A DNA stretch of 64,000 bases from Lunularia cruciata (taxonomy: Eukaryota > Streptophyta > Marchantiopsida > Lunulariales > Lunulariaceae). Made by a program: the position numbers and the translations under genes. Below are positions 11,713 through 21,361 of this stretch, in pieces (within the stretch, counting starts at the first letter, position 1; every line of letters starts with the position of its first letter). The stretch spans positions 32,936,333-33,000,332 of the forward strand of contig OX419756.1 of NCBI GenBank assembly GCA_948567375.1, written 5' to 3'. The notes beneath the pieces were generated by a model, which worked only from the letters and a program-made list of their open reading frames with translations, had not been told where the DNA came from and made no database searches.

Positions 11713-11990
11713 TCATGAAATGACATCATAGTGTAGAGGTGCCACTACAAACCTCATACACTCCAAATACTCTTTCCTAATCTTAAAGGTAACAAGATGC
11801 AAGGTACAAAATGTAGAATCTTTTCTACCATCCGCCATCATCAATCTACTTCCAATCATCAGCTTGATAGGAATACCCAATTCTATTGCTACTTGCATAG
11901 ACATGCAATTCTCAAAACTTCCAAAATCAACCAAAATCCTACAACCTCAATTAGATATCATATCTTGCAAGTGAAGCAAACTTGCATAGG
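11713..11990 (-). pseudogene. Element B: aspartic protease
   Basis: The minus-strand frame 11713-11934 begins at VDFGSFENCMSMQVAIELGI, the flap-side region of a retropepsin. It has the catalytic Asp in D-F-G-S, where D-S-G-A/S is usual. MMADGRKDSTF and a hydrophobic-Gly-less C-terminal half follow. It matches the position expected between gag and RT. Confidence 0.7.
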
Positions 11991-11999
11991 TTGAGTCTT

Positions 12000-12870
12000 C
12001 AATCCCATTGGAACTAATCAAGCTTTAGGTAGGCGGCTCAAAATATCCTACTAGATTCCTTGTTTCCCTAATCATTCTGTTCTACAAACTCCATTTGGGT
12101 GACTTGTTGAGGTCACCCATTCCTAAGTGGACATTCAACAATGCAATGTCCAACTTGGCAACAATAAAAAAAACCTCCATTTTGTCACAATCTTTCTCTA
12201 TCCACTATACCAAGTGGTCTCCATTGGATAGCATCAATCTCCATTGGTGTCGATTCCTCCACCCGTGCGTAGTGTATTGGTAGGCTTTGTGTAGATCGAG
12301 GTCAAGACCAAGTTGTTGCAACCAAGGAATCAAAGCGCTCAACCAATTGCATGGCTTCTTCCACATTTTTTGGTTCTCACATGGTCACCTCCAATTTGGT
12401 TCATGACTTCAATCCCTATAAAAATTGATCCACAACTTCACCTTCTTGTATATCTAGAATTTGCATGATGATGTTTTGAAATTGTATGATGTAACTCCTT
12501 ATAGAGTCAATCTACTTCAACTCTGCCAATTTATCTCATGCGGCTTGGGTGGCATTTATAGTTTGAAATTGACCAAGTATTGTATCCTTGAATCCTACCC
12601 ATGTCAAAATTGGTGCAACAATCTATCATTCAGCTCGCTCTACTAAGAATTGCCACCCAAGTTTTGCCACACCATCCAATTGGCTAGAAGCCAAGAGAAT
12701 TTATTTTTTGTTCATCTTGAAGATTGGTGGCTTCAAAGTAACGTTCATAGTCAAACACAAAATTCTCCACTGTGCCCGGAAGATTCTTGCATTTGAATAC
12801 CTTGGGTTTTGGAAATTGGATGCAATCTTCTCCATCTTGAATTGGTGCTCTTTTTATGTGTTCTTGTTGT
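12000..12870 (-). pseudogene. Element B: gag
   Basis: Homologous to element A 7066-7925 but more broken. A degraded zinc knuckle (CQVGHCIVECP) is readable near 12110-12180, and capsid sequence lies at 12300-12870. No long frame remains. Confidence 0.7.
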
Positions 12871-13211
12871 TGCTGGTTTCAATCATCCAACAATCAAGTA
12901 AGGTGCTCGATTTGTTGTTGCATCACAAGGATAACGTCCGGTATTGGCGCCATGACTACTACTTTATCCCACTACTCCCAATTTATCTAATTGATTAATA
13001 CATAGATGCAACATGTCTACCGTTCTCCATAAGTTACAACCGGAAGTATCAAGGGTTCCTTGGATAAGCTCATCATGTGCAAAAAATCATGTCCAAAGCG
13101 CAAGGTAATGAATTATGTGAAACAATGCTTGGGTAATATCTAGACACAAAAATCCAAAAGGTTTTGCGGAAGTGGATTTGGTAGTCCATAAATTCCACCC
13201 ATCCCATTCTT

Positions 13212-13223
13212 GCTTTGATACCA
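13212..13223 (-). promoter_or_regulatory. Primer-binding site of element B (tRNA-iMet type)
   Basis: The minus strand reads TGGTATCAAAGC one base inside the 5' LTR. This differs by one base from the standard plant initiator-Met primer site TGGTATCAGAGC. Confidence 0.88.
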
Positions 13224-13224
13224 A

Positions 13225-13622
13225 CATAAAAGTCCAAGACCAAGGAGAAATAGGAGAATGGAAGCTCACATTGACACACTTGAATGGGAGAAAACTCCGA
13301 ATGCCTAGCATGAGCTTTGGCTTTGGTATTTATAAGTAGCATACAAGGCCATTGAGAAGCTTCTCAAGAAGCTTCCTTGAGCCATTTTTTTAGAGTGCAA
13401 GCCAAGTTAACCAATAAGCTTCCTTCTAGAAGCCACCTACTTGGCATGAAAGCTAAGCTAGTTAGAAGCTTCTAGAAGCTATTTGCTTGGGGTGCAAGTT
13501 AAACTAGTCAGGAAGCTTCCCAAGAAGCTTCCTAGATCCTTTTAGAATATTTTGGGCTAATTTGGCTTATTCTCTAGTTTTTTAGCCTTACTAACTATGT
13601 TTCTAAACTCCATATTGTTACA
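13225..13622 (-). repeat. 5' LTR of element B
   Basis: 398 bp, matching 7926-8325. The first two bases have mutated (CATAAAAG for TGTAAAAG), and it ends TTGTTACA. The minus-strand TATA box TATAAATA is at 13327-13334. On its right it is followed by the target duplication TCATT. Confidence 0.92.
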
Positions 13623-13725
13623 TCATTCATCCAACAATCGAGTAAGGTGCTCGTTAGCCTTACTAACTACGTTGCTAAACTCCATATTATTACATCATTC
13701 ATCCAACAATCGAGTAAGGTGCTCA
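13582..13725. repeat. 72-bp tandem duplication across an LTR/target junction
   Basis: 13582-13653 and 13654-13725 are near-identical. Each holds the last ~41 bp of the LTR, the TCATT target duplication and about 25 bp of element A leader. It arose after insertion of element B. Confidence 0.88.
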
Positions 13726-14027
13726 ATTTGTTGCTGCATAACAAGGATAAAATTGTGCATTGCCACCATGGTTGCTACTCTATCATGTCACACCTAATCT
13801 ATCTAATTTATTAACACATAGAAGCAGCACGTCCACCGTTCTCCATAAGTTACAATCGAAAGCACCAAGAGTTACTCAAATATGGTGATCATATGCAAAA
13901 AATCTTATTCAAAGTGTGAGGTGATGAGTTGTGTGAAACAATTCTTGGGTAATACTTGGATACAAAAATCCCAATGGTTTGGTGGAAGTGGATTTGGTGG
14001 TCCAAATATTCCATCCATCCCATTCCT

Positions 14028-14039
14028 GTTCTGATACCA
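14028..14039 (-). promoter_or_regulatory. Primer-binding site of element A
   Basis: The minus strand reads TGGTATCAGAAC one base inside the 5' LTR, a near match to the initiator-Met tRNA complement. Confidence 0.88.
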
Positions 14040-14040
14040 A

Positions 14041-14452
14041 TGTAAAAGACCGAGCCCAAGGAGAGAAATAAGAGAATGGAAACTCACATTGGGACACTTG
14101 AATGTGGGAAAACTCCAAATGCCTAGCATGAGCTTTGGCTCTTGTATTTATATGGAGCATACAAGGCCCTTGAGAAGCTTCTCAAGAAGCTTCCTTGAGC
14201 CGCTTTCTTGGAGTGCAAGCCAAGTTAACTAAGAAGCTTCTCAAGAAGCTTCTTTCTAGAAGTTGCTTACTTGGCATGCAAGCTAAGCTAGTTGGAAGTT
14301 TCTAGAAGTTAGTTACTTGGGGTGCAAGCTAAGCTAGCCAGGAAGCTTCCCAAGAAGCTTCCTAGATACTTTTGGAATATTCTAGGCTAATTTGTCTTTT
14401 TTGCTACTTTGTTAGCCCTACTATTTTTGTTGCTAAACTCCGTATTGTTACA
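14041..14452 (-). repeat. 5' LTR of element A
   Basis: 412 bp, TGTAAAAG to TTGTTACA. The minus-strand TATA box TATAAATA is at 14145-14152. The right flank CAAAC would be one copy of its target duplication. The other copy is outside the window. Confidence 0.9.
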
Positions 14453-15900
14453 CAAACATGCCTATGGAATGATCAATGATCTCTATTGTGAATAATCAAA
14501 AGTATCAATTCATTCTTCAAATCCAAGTAATCCAATTCTCCACACCTCCCATGGAACGTTGCCCCTTGTAAGACTCAATATTGCATATCTCCTTCATCCA
14601 TAGCAACAATGTGGCTTCATTGTTGACCGGGGTTGGTGTCATTGGCATGAGTGACTCTCCAAGTACTTCAACCGCTGGTATTGGGTTTTGTGACGGTTCT
14701 ACTTCTTGCATTGCATGATCATTCCTGAAGGTATGTACTTGACTTTGGAATGCCTCCATGGTCATCTTGATCTCCCAAATTTTGTTCAACATCCTCTACA
14801 TTCCTTGCATCAAACCCTTTAACTACAATTCCATGATTCCTACACACGACAATGCTCAAATGCTACTTCTTATTTCAATAGAGTTAATATGATCATTTGG
14901 GAAGAGGCACATACTATTGGGACTACCATTGGGACTTCATATGCTATCACTTGTTGATAATATTCCTCACCAAAATTGTAGACTACAAAATCCCTAAACA
15001 TCACTTTCAGTCTAATCACATAATGAATTTCTACTTGAGTGGTGAAAGGAAAAGGATTTGATATATTCAAATCTATCATAACAGAATGTAGATTATCAAA
15101 CCCCACTCTTTATCATAGATCACTACAAGTAGAATCACTGAGTTTGGTGAATTCATCACTATGTCCATGAGCTCTGCTCCAAAATGGTAAATGAGATATA
15201 CTCTCACTTGCTCTCATTGGATATACATAATCTTGATGTGGAATAGATTCAAGAACAGGAAGTAGAGTACATAAAATTTCCTCCAAGAGTCTCCATCCCA
15301 TCCTCTCTCTAAAACACTTCTAATCTATCAATTTCATTCTTGTTTCTTTCCTCAAAATTACTCAATCTCAATAGCCCATGTCACTCCAAGAGGGGTGATC
15401 CACTCTCTTGGATTGAAACACTTGCTCTAATACCATTGTAACATTTGGAGGACAAGAAAACCTCCAAGAGAAAACCCAAAAGAAGAAACACAAAGCTTCA
15501 CACTCAAAACTATGATACCCCAAAGGAGCACCTTGTCTTTATTATATAGGAAAGAGTATTCTCTCAAAGGAAGCTCCACCCTTGGACCAGATACATGGAT
15601 TGGTGACATGTAAGCAAGCTCTATCCTTAGATTAGTTGCATGCATAGGTGACAGGTTGATTCTGGTCCTATCTAGTTCATTAAACAAGCTTTGACCAAAG
15701 GGAATCTTTAGGGAATCTTTATATGAGAATCTTAAAATTGCATGGTTGAGGTACCACTGGAAAGCTCTTGCTAAGACAAACAAGGGGAAGGAAGGCCAAC
15801 TTTCCTATTCTTTAAAGATAAAGTGTTATAATTTTTTAGGCCTAATTTGTCTATTTGAGCCTTCACAAAATTGGCTCTGAAGTTTTTAGGCTATTTTTGA
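14453..15900 (-). mobile_element. 5' fragment of a third LTR retrotransposon
   Basis: At 15424-15435 the minus strand reads TGGTATTAGAGC, an initiator-Met primer site. It is separated by one base from TGTAACATTTGG at 15437, the inner edge of an LTR that runs right for some 400 bp (outer end not certain). Left of it, minus-strand frames at 14517-14792, 14870-15106 and 15113-15301 are where leader/gag should be, but I recognise no domain in them. Element A appears to lie across or next to its internal region. Confidence 0.6.
15437..15830 (-). repeat. 5' LTR of the third retrotransposon (outer end approximate)
   Basis: It starts TGTAACATTT directly beside the primer-binding site. The outer end is uncertain (TGTTATAA near 15825 is a candidate). 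No second copy is in the window. Confidence 0.45.
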
Positions 15901-16025
15901 CTTTTGCACTATTAGTAGAAGTGCTCCTTTGGTGATACCTCTATCAAATCTACTTAGTCCATCATATATAGCATCCTTCCATTGTTACCAAGCCAATTTT
16001 CACCTCTAGATAATACGTCTAGCTA

Positions 16026-16830
16026 TTGGTATTAAAGAAAGGCTGCCAATCTTGTTTATTGGAAGGGCCAAGAAGTCTTGTGCTTTTGGAAAGAAGTACA
16101 GAGAAGAATTGGAGTTCTATTATTTTTATAACAAGAAAGCCTGGATGATGAGATTGTTTTTTCAGAAAGTGGCTGGTGAAACTGGATGTAAAAATAGAGG
16201 AACATGATTGTCATGTATTATTGATTCTTGATAATGCATCATTGCATGTCATTGAGAATTTGGTTCCCAGGCACATTACAATTGAATTCTTGCCACCAAA
16301 TATGACATAAAAAATCTAGCCAATGGATGCTAGGATTATTAGCCTTCAAGTGGCATTATAGGAGTCCTCAACTTGAGGAGGCATTACATCTTGATGAAGT
16401 TGGTGAACATGATACCTACAAGGTGAACTAGCTGAAGGGAATGTGGTGGTCAATTGAGGCATGGGCAGGAATCAATTGCAAACCATAAAAAACTGATGGC
16501 AATATTGTGGGTTTCTTAGTGAGAAAAATAAGGATAGGTGGCTGGTGGAAAGGGAAGGACCTCCCATGGATATAGAAGAAAGTGAAGAAGATGACACTGA
16601 GGAGGTTCTTGATGAGCAACTACAATGGCAAATTTCAATGCTTCGTGTTTGTAATCCTATGAGCATTACCTATCTCCTTAATCTAGATGAAGAGGTAGCT
16701 TTACATGAAGAATTCACTTGCAAGGCCTTGCTTTGGGTGATGAAGAATGCTGAAAATGATTATGAGAACAATTGCATGGATGATGATGCCAGTACATCAG
16801 TGTCCAAATGCGGAGTTGTTGCCTAACTTC
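16026..16830 (+). pseudogene. Fossil pogo/Tigger-like (CENP-B/jerky type) DDE transposase
   Basis: Plus-strand reading gives the hallmark order of the DDE_1 superfamily. First comes GIKERLPILFIGRAKKS with an ensuing FYYFYNKKAWMM. After one frameshift comes KWLVKLDV, then CHVLLILDNASLHV (second catalytic Asp), ITIEFLPPNMT and PMDARIISLQVALY (third catalytic Asp). Several stops interrupt it. The final frame, 16545-16826, is acidic (EESEEDDTEEVLDE), as in the C-terminus of this family. The N-terminal DNA-binding region and first catalytic Asp are not visible. No terminal inverted repeats were found. Confidence 0.8.
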
Positions 16831-18735
16831 CATGTTATAATCGAAACAGGGAGAGAATGCAAGTTCAAATATGGAAATGCTTATTAAATTGCTACGGATG
16901 CAGAGGGAGGTCAAAGATGAAGAGCACAAAAAAAAATGCTCCAGGAATTGAAAAGGATATCAGATCATATTTTCTAATGTGAAATGTCTTGCCATGTTAA
17001 TAATTGAGACCTTTCCCAAAAGCTGCTTCCTTTTCATAATTCTCTTAAATTACATTTTCATTTTCTTGTATATTTATAAGAATATAGAGAATATGAATTA
17101 GTAGCTTAGGAACAACATAGGTGGCCGGCATTGGCCATAAAATATAAGAGAATATATGCTAACAGAATATAAAATATAAGAGAGTCTACTGTATTACAGT
17201 TGTGCAGATTAGATACTGCTTTTTTATTCACTAATTTATTTACGAATATTGCAATGTTTCACTAATAATTTATTTATTTACATGTTGGCACGTCAGCTGG
17301 TACATTATCCTTGTCAGCTGCAAATGACATTATTTGATTCCTTGGCAAGGTTTAGTACAAATTATTTGTAAGGAATTAGCGACATCAGCTTTCCACCTCA
17401 GCACTTGTTGGTATACTCACGCCTGTAGCTCTGCACGATTCTACTAATCTCGCATCGCATAACATCTCTCGCGAAGTTAGAAATGTAAGTCGCGTAGAGT
17501 TAAGAGAGCATTACGGTAATGAGCATGTACAAAATATGGAATATTGTATAAAGGACGCTTGTGACGTGCTTGAAACCTTCTACAACCTGACACGTAATGT
17601 ACGATGGGCCATCTCAAGAAGTCACGTGCCTTCGTCGTCTTATACCTGCATGAAGTGCCGCGTAATTTGTCGTTCTCCACGGTCAACTGTGTTCACAAAA
17701 GTTTGGATTCGAAGATATGCCTCCGTCGGACAGGAACCGAGTTAAGCATGTCAAGTGTGTATGATCCTTGCCTGTGAGGACCATTATGCGCAGTCAACCT
17801 TGTCTAGAACCTTCCACTTTTTTGTGGAGCACTGGAGCTGCGATATGATCTCCTCCCGCTTTAGATGACCCCAGCATTTGATGATTTGTGATGTAGTTCA
17901 TTCGTTCAGAAGCTGTGGCATTGCTTGCATTTACTCATTGAATGCATGATCCGTTGACTTTCGTGCCATTCACATAAATTTTATTGCATCAAATCACTAT
18001 TCAGTTTGTTTTCAATCATAACTAACAATGATATATGCTCCCATAGCATCCTCGACTGTTGCCAGTAGGTCTTCTGTTGCAGATTGCAATGGAAGTCGAA
18101 CTAGGGGAATCATTGCTGTTCCCACCTCCTAACCCGCAGACCCCGTAGAGCTTTGGTTGTACGGTGCACTATACCATCGCAGCTTTAGCTTTTCGTTCGG
18201 TCCCCACAGTCCTTTATCCCTCGAATGCTATCCTCCTCAGGACTTGTCATTTTCGTCCAGTTTGTTTGTGTATCTCCCGCTAAAAGTTGGCGGAGATGTC
18301 CCCTCTTGTTGTTTCCGCACATCTGGTACGGAATTGGGTGCATCCAACACCATGTCCACATCCCTTCAGGTGGAGTCGAACGACTCCTGACACCCGCGAT
18401 GCAATGTGTGTGCAACAGAAATCCGGGTTTCTAATCCAGGCGCCCTCGTTTCAGCGGGTCATAATTTCATAAGACCATTGCTTTGTTCTGGGCTTGGGGT
18501 TCACTCATGCCTGCAACGGTTTACTATGTCATGTTTTGATCAGTGGAAGGAGGGTGCACGTCCTCTGCTATGGCTTTTTTGGTGTACCGGACCAAATCCC
18601 AACGTAATGTAGTGCAAGGGTGTGTCGCCATCAGCTGACGATTCTCTCGAACACATGGCGGGAAATGCAGTGTTTGTTTGAGATTGTTGCTAAGCGAGGA
18701 GCTCGGTAGCCTAAGGTCTTCAATCTACCGTCACG
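16831..18735. other. Intergenic region upstream of the U-box gene
   Basis: Non-repetitive sequence with higher G+C than the retroelement regions. It contains a G-box CACGTG at 17623-17628. Short ORFs here lack any recognisable domain or codon signal. The 3' ~200 bp probably hold promoter and 5' UTR. No confident TATA box was seen. Confidence 0.5.
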
Positions 18736-21088
18736 ATGGCAGAACTTGTGGTCGGAGCGGTAACGTATCTGATAAACAGCTTGATGCAGGTTCATGATGC
18801 CAAGCAGCACAACAAGGTCATTGTTAAGGAGATCGACGCATTTGTCAATAATTTGAATGAAAATATCCAGCTCTTGAGGACCACGTTGCCACCAACAGTG
18901 AGCGGAGGAGCACTCAGTAAGTAAACAGTTTCTCCCCTGGGCCTCTCGCCAAGAGTTTCCACCACAGACATGCCTTCTTATGTGCATCTGGAATGTACAA
19001 TTCAAGTTTCCTTCACTATGTACGACGGAATTTTCAGCACGCACTGATGAATTGAATTATGAGGAGTCTCAATTGAATAAAGCGGCCCTTATGTCCTCGA
19101 CTTTGACTTGTCAAGTTCCCGGACACCACGATTTGAGGGAGTTGACAAAAACATGAAATGTTCGACTAAATTTGTTCGTCAGGTTTCCCATCATATCCCT
19201 CATTTCTCTCCCGCAGTCGGTCTATCTTAGACCATGAATCCTTTCCAAGTATCTCTTTCTCTCCAACATTGCTGCAAGATGGAGAAATTTTTGACGAGAA
19301 GAAAAGATGCAATGCATGAGAAGTATGGGCACTCGTATTGATTCCTTTTTAATGAATGTGAAAGGTTCTCTCTTGACGAAGCTGAGGGAGGCTACAGCCT
19401 ACGTGCAGTCTTGCCAGAGTCAGGGTTTTTTCAAAACACTGTGGAATGCCAAAGAAACCAAGGAAGAATTGGAAACACTCCGACGAGGTCTCGACACTTC
19501 GTTTCAGATGGCTGTCTTCATCACCACTCTCGATGTGAGTCTTAGAATTCCTTACTCAGTGACTGAACCGAGGGCTGTGATTTGCTGAATGTAAACGAAC
19601 AACAGTGCCCATTACACACTCCATATCTTCAAGCTGGAATGGTAAGGGTTAAACTTGGGGCTAAACCTGAACCTCATGAGAAGAAGTGCCAGGACTGAGA
19701 ATTTAGGTTAAGATTTTGATTATTCTCTCGACTTATTCGAGGTTAAAATCTAGAGGTTAAACTAGAAAGATATAGTGCCACCGGCAGATCTAAACTCCTT
19801 CTACGCAATTGATGAGTAGGGTGTTTTCCCTGGAGTTGTTGATGTCATAATCCTGAGAATATTTGCTCTCTTAAAACCCGGGGAAGCCAGATTGCGGCTT
19901 TATTTCAATAAAGCAAATTGGACTGCTTTCGAGGAATACTCGTACCCGAATCGTATAATCTCATGAAGGGAGCTACCCAAAGAATTCCATGAGAGCACAT
20001 TTCATGTGGATTAAGATGTGGACTCTCCTAACATAACTTGAACGCAATGTGGATTGCTTACCAGGTAGCTGTCGATGGAAATAAGAGAATGGTCGATTTC
20101 CAGGAGAAGATGCTGGAGATTTCCTCAGGGCATGCAGCAGATACTAATGCTGCTCGAGATGAGATTCGGATTATTCTCGGACCTATGCTAAAAGGAGTCC
20201 AAGAAGAAGATGGCAAATTGCAGTCTGTCATCTCCTTAGTCGAGAGCATGAACCAGAGTGCAGACACAGAGAAATTCTTTGCTGATGTAAGTCAAGCTTT
20301 TATTGCTCAGCAATGTGTTTTAGTTTTAAACATTTTGATAGAGTCAACCTGCACAATGTGCGCGGTTCTGAACTGATGACCTCTATGTGCAGGTTTTAGC
20401 CAATATCTCTGGTCCACTTATACCTGCAAGCGATGAAGTGTCCACCATCACAACGGAGGATGACGAAGAGTTCTACGATCCTCTTACGTGTGAGCTCATG
20501 TGTGACCCAGTTAAGGGAACCGATGGCCGCACATATGATCGATGGACGATTATTGATCACGACCTTACGCGAAGCCCGTTCGATCAAAGCAAACGGTCTT
20601 TCTCTATAGTATGTGATGATATCAACGTCCGGGCCCGGCTTTTCCGGAAGCATCAAGGTGCAGAAACTTTATTTCGTGATCGTCGTCACACTTACAGGGA
20701 AGAAGCTCTAAAGCTTGCAAGAGAAGGTCACGATGCCGAGGCCCTGGTGATGTTGGAGAACGTGCTGAAATGGGCAGATGAAGATTCAGAGTGCCACAAA
20801 TTTCGTGAGTCGATATCTCGGAACATGAGACACAAGGATGTTCGCAGATCTGGCATACACTCTGGTGAACATGAGCGGGTAGTTAGTCGCTCTGCGACTT
20901 TCCATCAAAGCACCCCGTCTCTGGGTTCAAAGTCTGTTATCCTTCCCGAGGATCACCATATTCAAAGAGCAAGGTCATTCGAGACGAGTTCATCGCAAAA
21001 TAACCAACCTTCATCAAGATCTAAAACTCGCGGTGAGCAAGATGCAAGCATCATACTTTTACATCTTTCTACATTACACTCAAGTTGA
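18736..21088 (+). CDS. U-box E3 ligase-like protein with N-terminal helical-bundle domain (four exons)
   Basis: The exon model by phase is 18736-18916 (donor GTAAGT), about 19299-19534 (donor GTGAGT), 20065-20286 (acceptor TTACCAG, donor GTAAGT) and 20393-21088 (acceptor TGTGCAG). Frames join without stops. The second acceptor is the weakest. Exons 1-3 encode helices (MAELVVGAVTYLINSL; LREATAYVQSCQ; ETKEELETLRRGLDTSFQM) resembling the MLKL-N-terminal/MCAfunc-like four-helix bundle of plant proteins. That assignment is inference. Exon 4 has a clear U-box: FYDPLTCELMCDPVKGTDGR and TYDRWTI, ending near NVRARLFRKH. A helical TPR-like stretch follows (EEALKLAREGHDAEALVML), then a Ser-rich tail. 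U-boxes recruit ubiquitin-charged E2 enzymes. The last exon may be spliced at GTGAGC (21033) to the armadillo ORF downstream. Confidence 0.75.
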
Positions 21089-21361
21089 AATGGAGAGTGT
21101 TTGAAATATAGTATGTTCCAAAGTCTCGGTAATCGTCACAATGTAATTTAAATCATCGTTAACGTTCGAGACTTTCCAGGAGTCACTTTTCCCTGAAGGA
21201 CCTCAGCACTTGCTTTGAGTCAGCACTCGCTCTCAATGTTATTTTATGACTCTTTTGGATAGATGCGTGAACTGAGTCCTTGGATTCAACCTTCCTTTTC
21301 CTTAGTGGAGATGTGAATCATTCCATCGAACTGGAACTGATTTACAAATACATCGTGTGAT

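Larger units (their letters stand above)
7926..13622 (-). mobile_element. Ty3/gypsy chromovirus, element B, complete nested insertion
   Basis: A 5.7 kb element on the minus strand, with LTRs at 7926-8325 and 13225-13622. Target duplication TCATT is at 7921-7925 and 13623-13627. It sits in the 5' leader of element A. It holds primer-binding site, leader, gag, protease, RT/RNase H, integrase and chromodomain in the usual order, all with stops and frameshifts. The two LTRs differ at roughly one base in ten by eye, so the insertion is old. Confidence 0.93.
1..14452 (-). mobile_element. Ty3/gypsy chromovirus, element A (host of nested element B)
   Basis: LTR retrotransposon read on the minus strand. 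Its 5' LTR is at 14041-14452 and its 3' LTR at 1-308, cut by the window edge. From right to left it shows primer-binding site, leader, gag, protease, reverse transcriptase/RNase H, integrase and chromodomain. The leader is split: 13623-14040 lies right of element B and the rest lies left of 7926. Joining the two sides recovers the order seen in B's own leader. Without B and the 3.1 kb insert at 916-4030 the internal part is about 4.9 kb, matching B. All reading frames are broken, so the copy is dead. Confidence 0.9.

Noticed and set aside
7926-14452. Tandem array of four LTRs made by unequal recombination
   Set aside because: The TCATT duplication and the leader halves on each side show that B is a nested insertion into A. 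No tandem array is needed.
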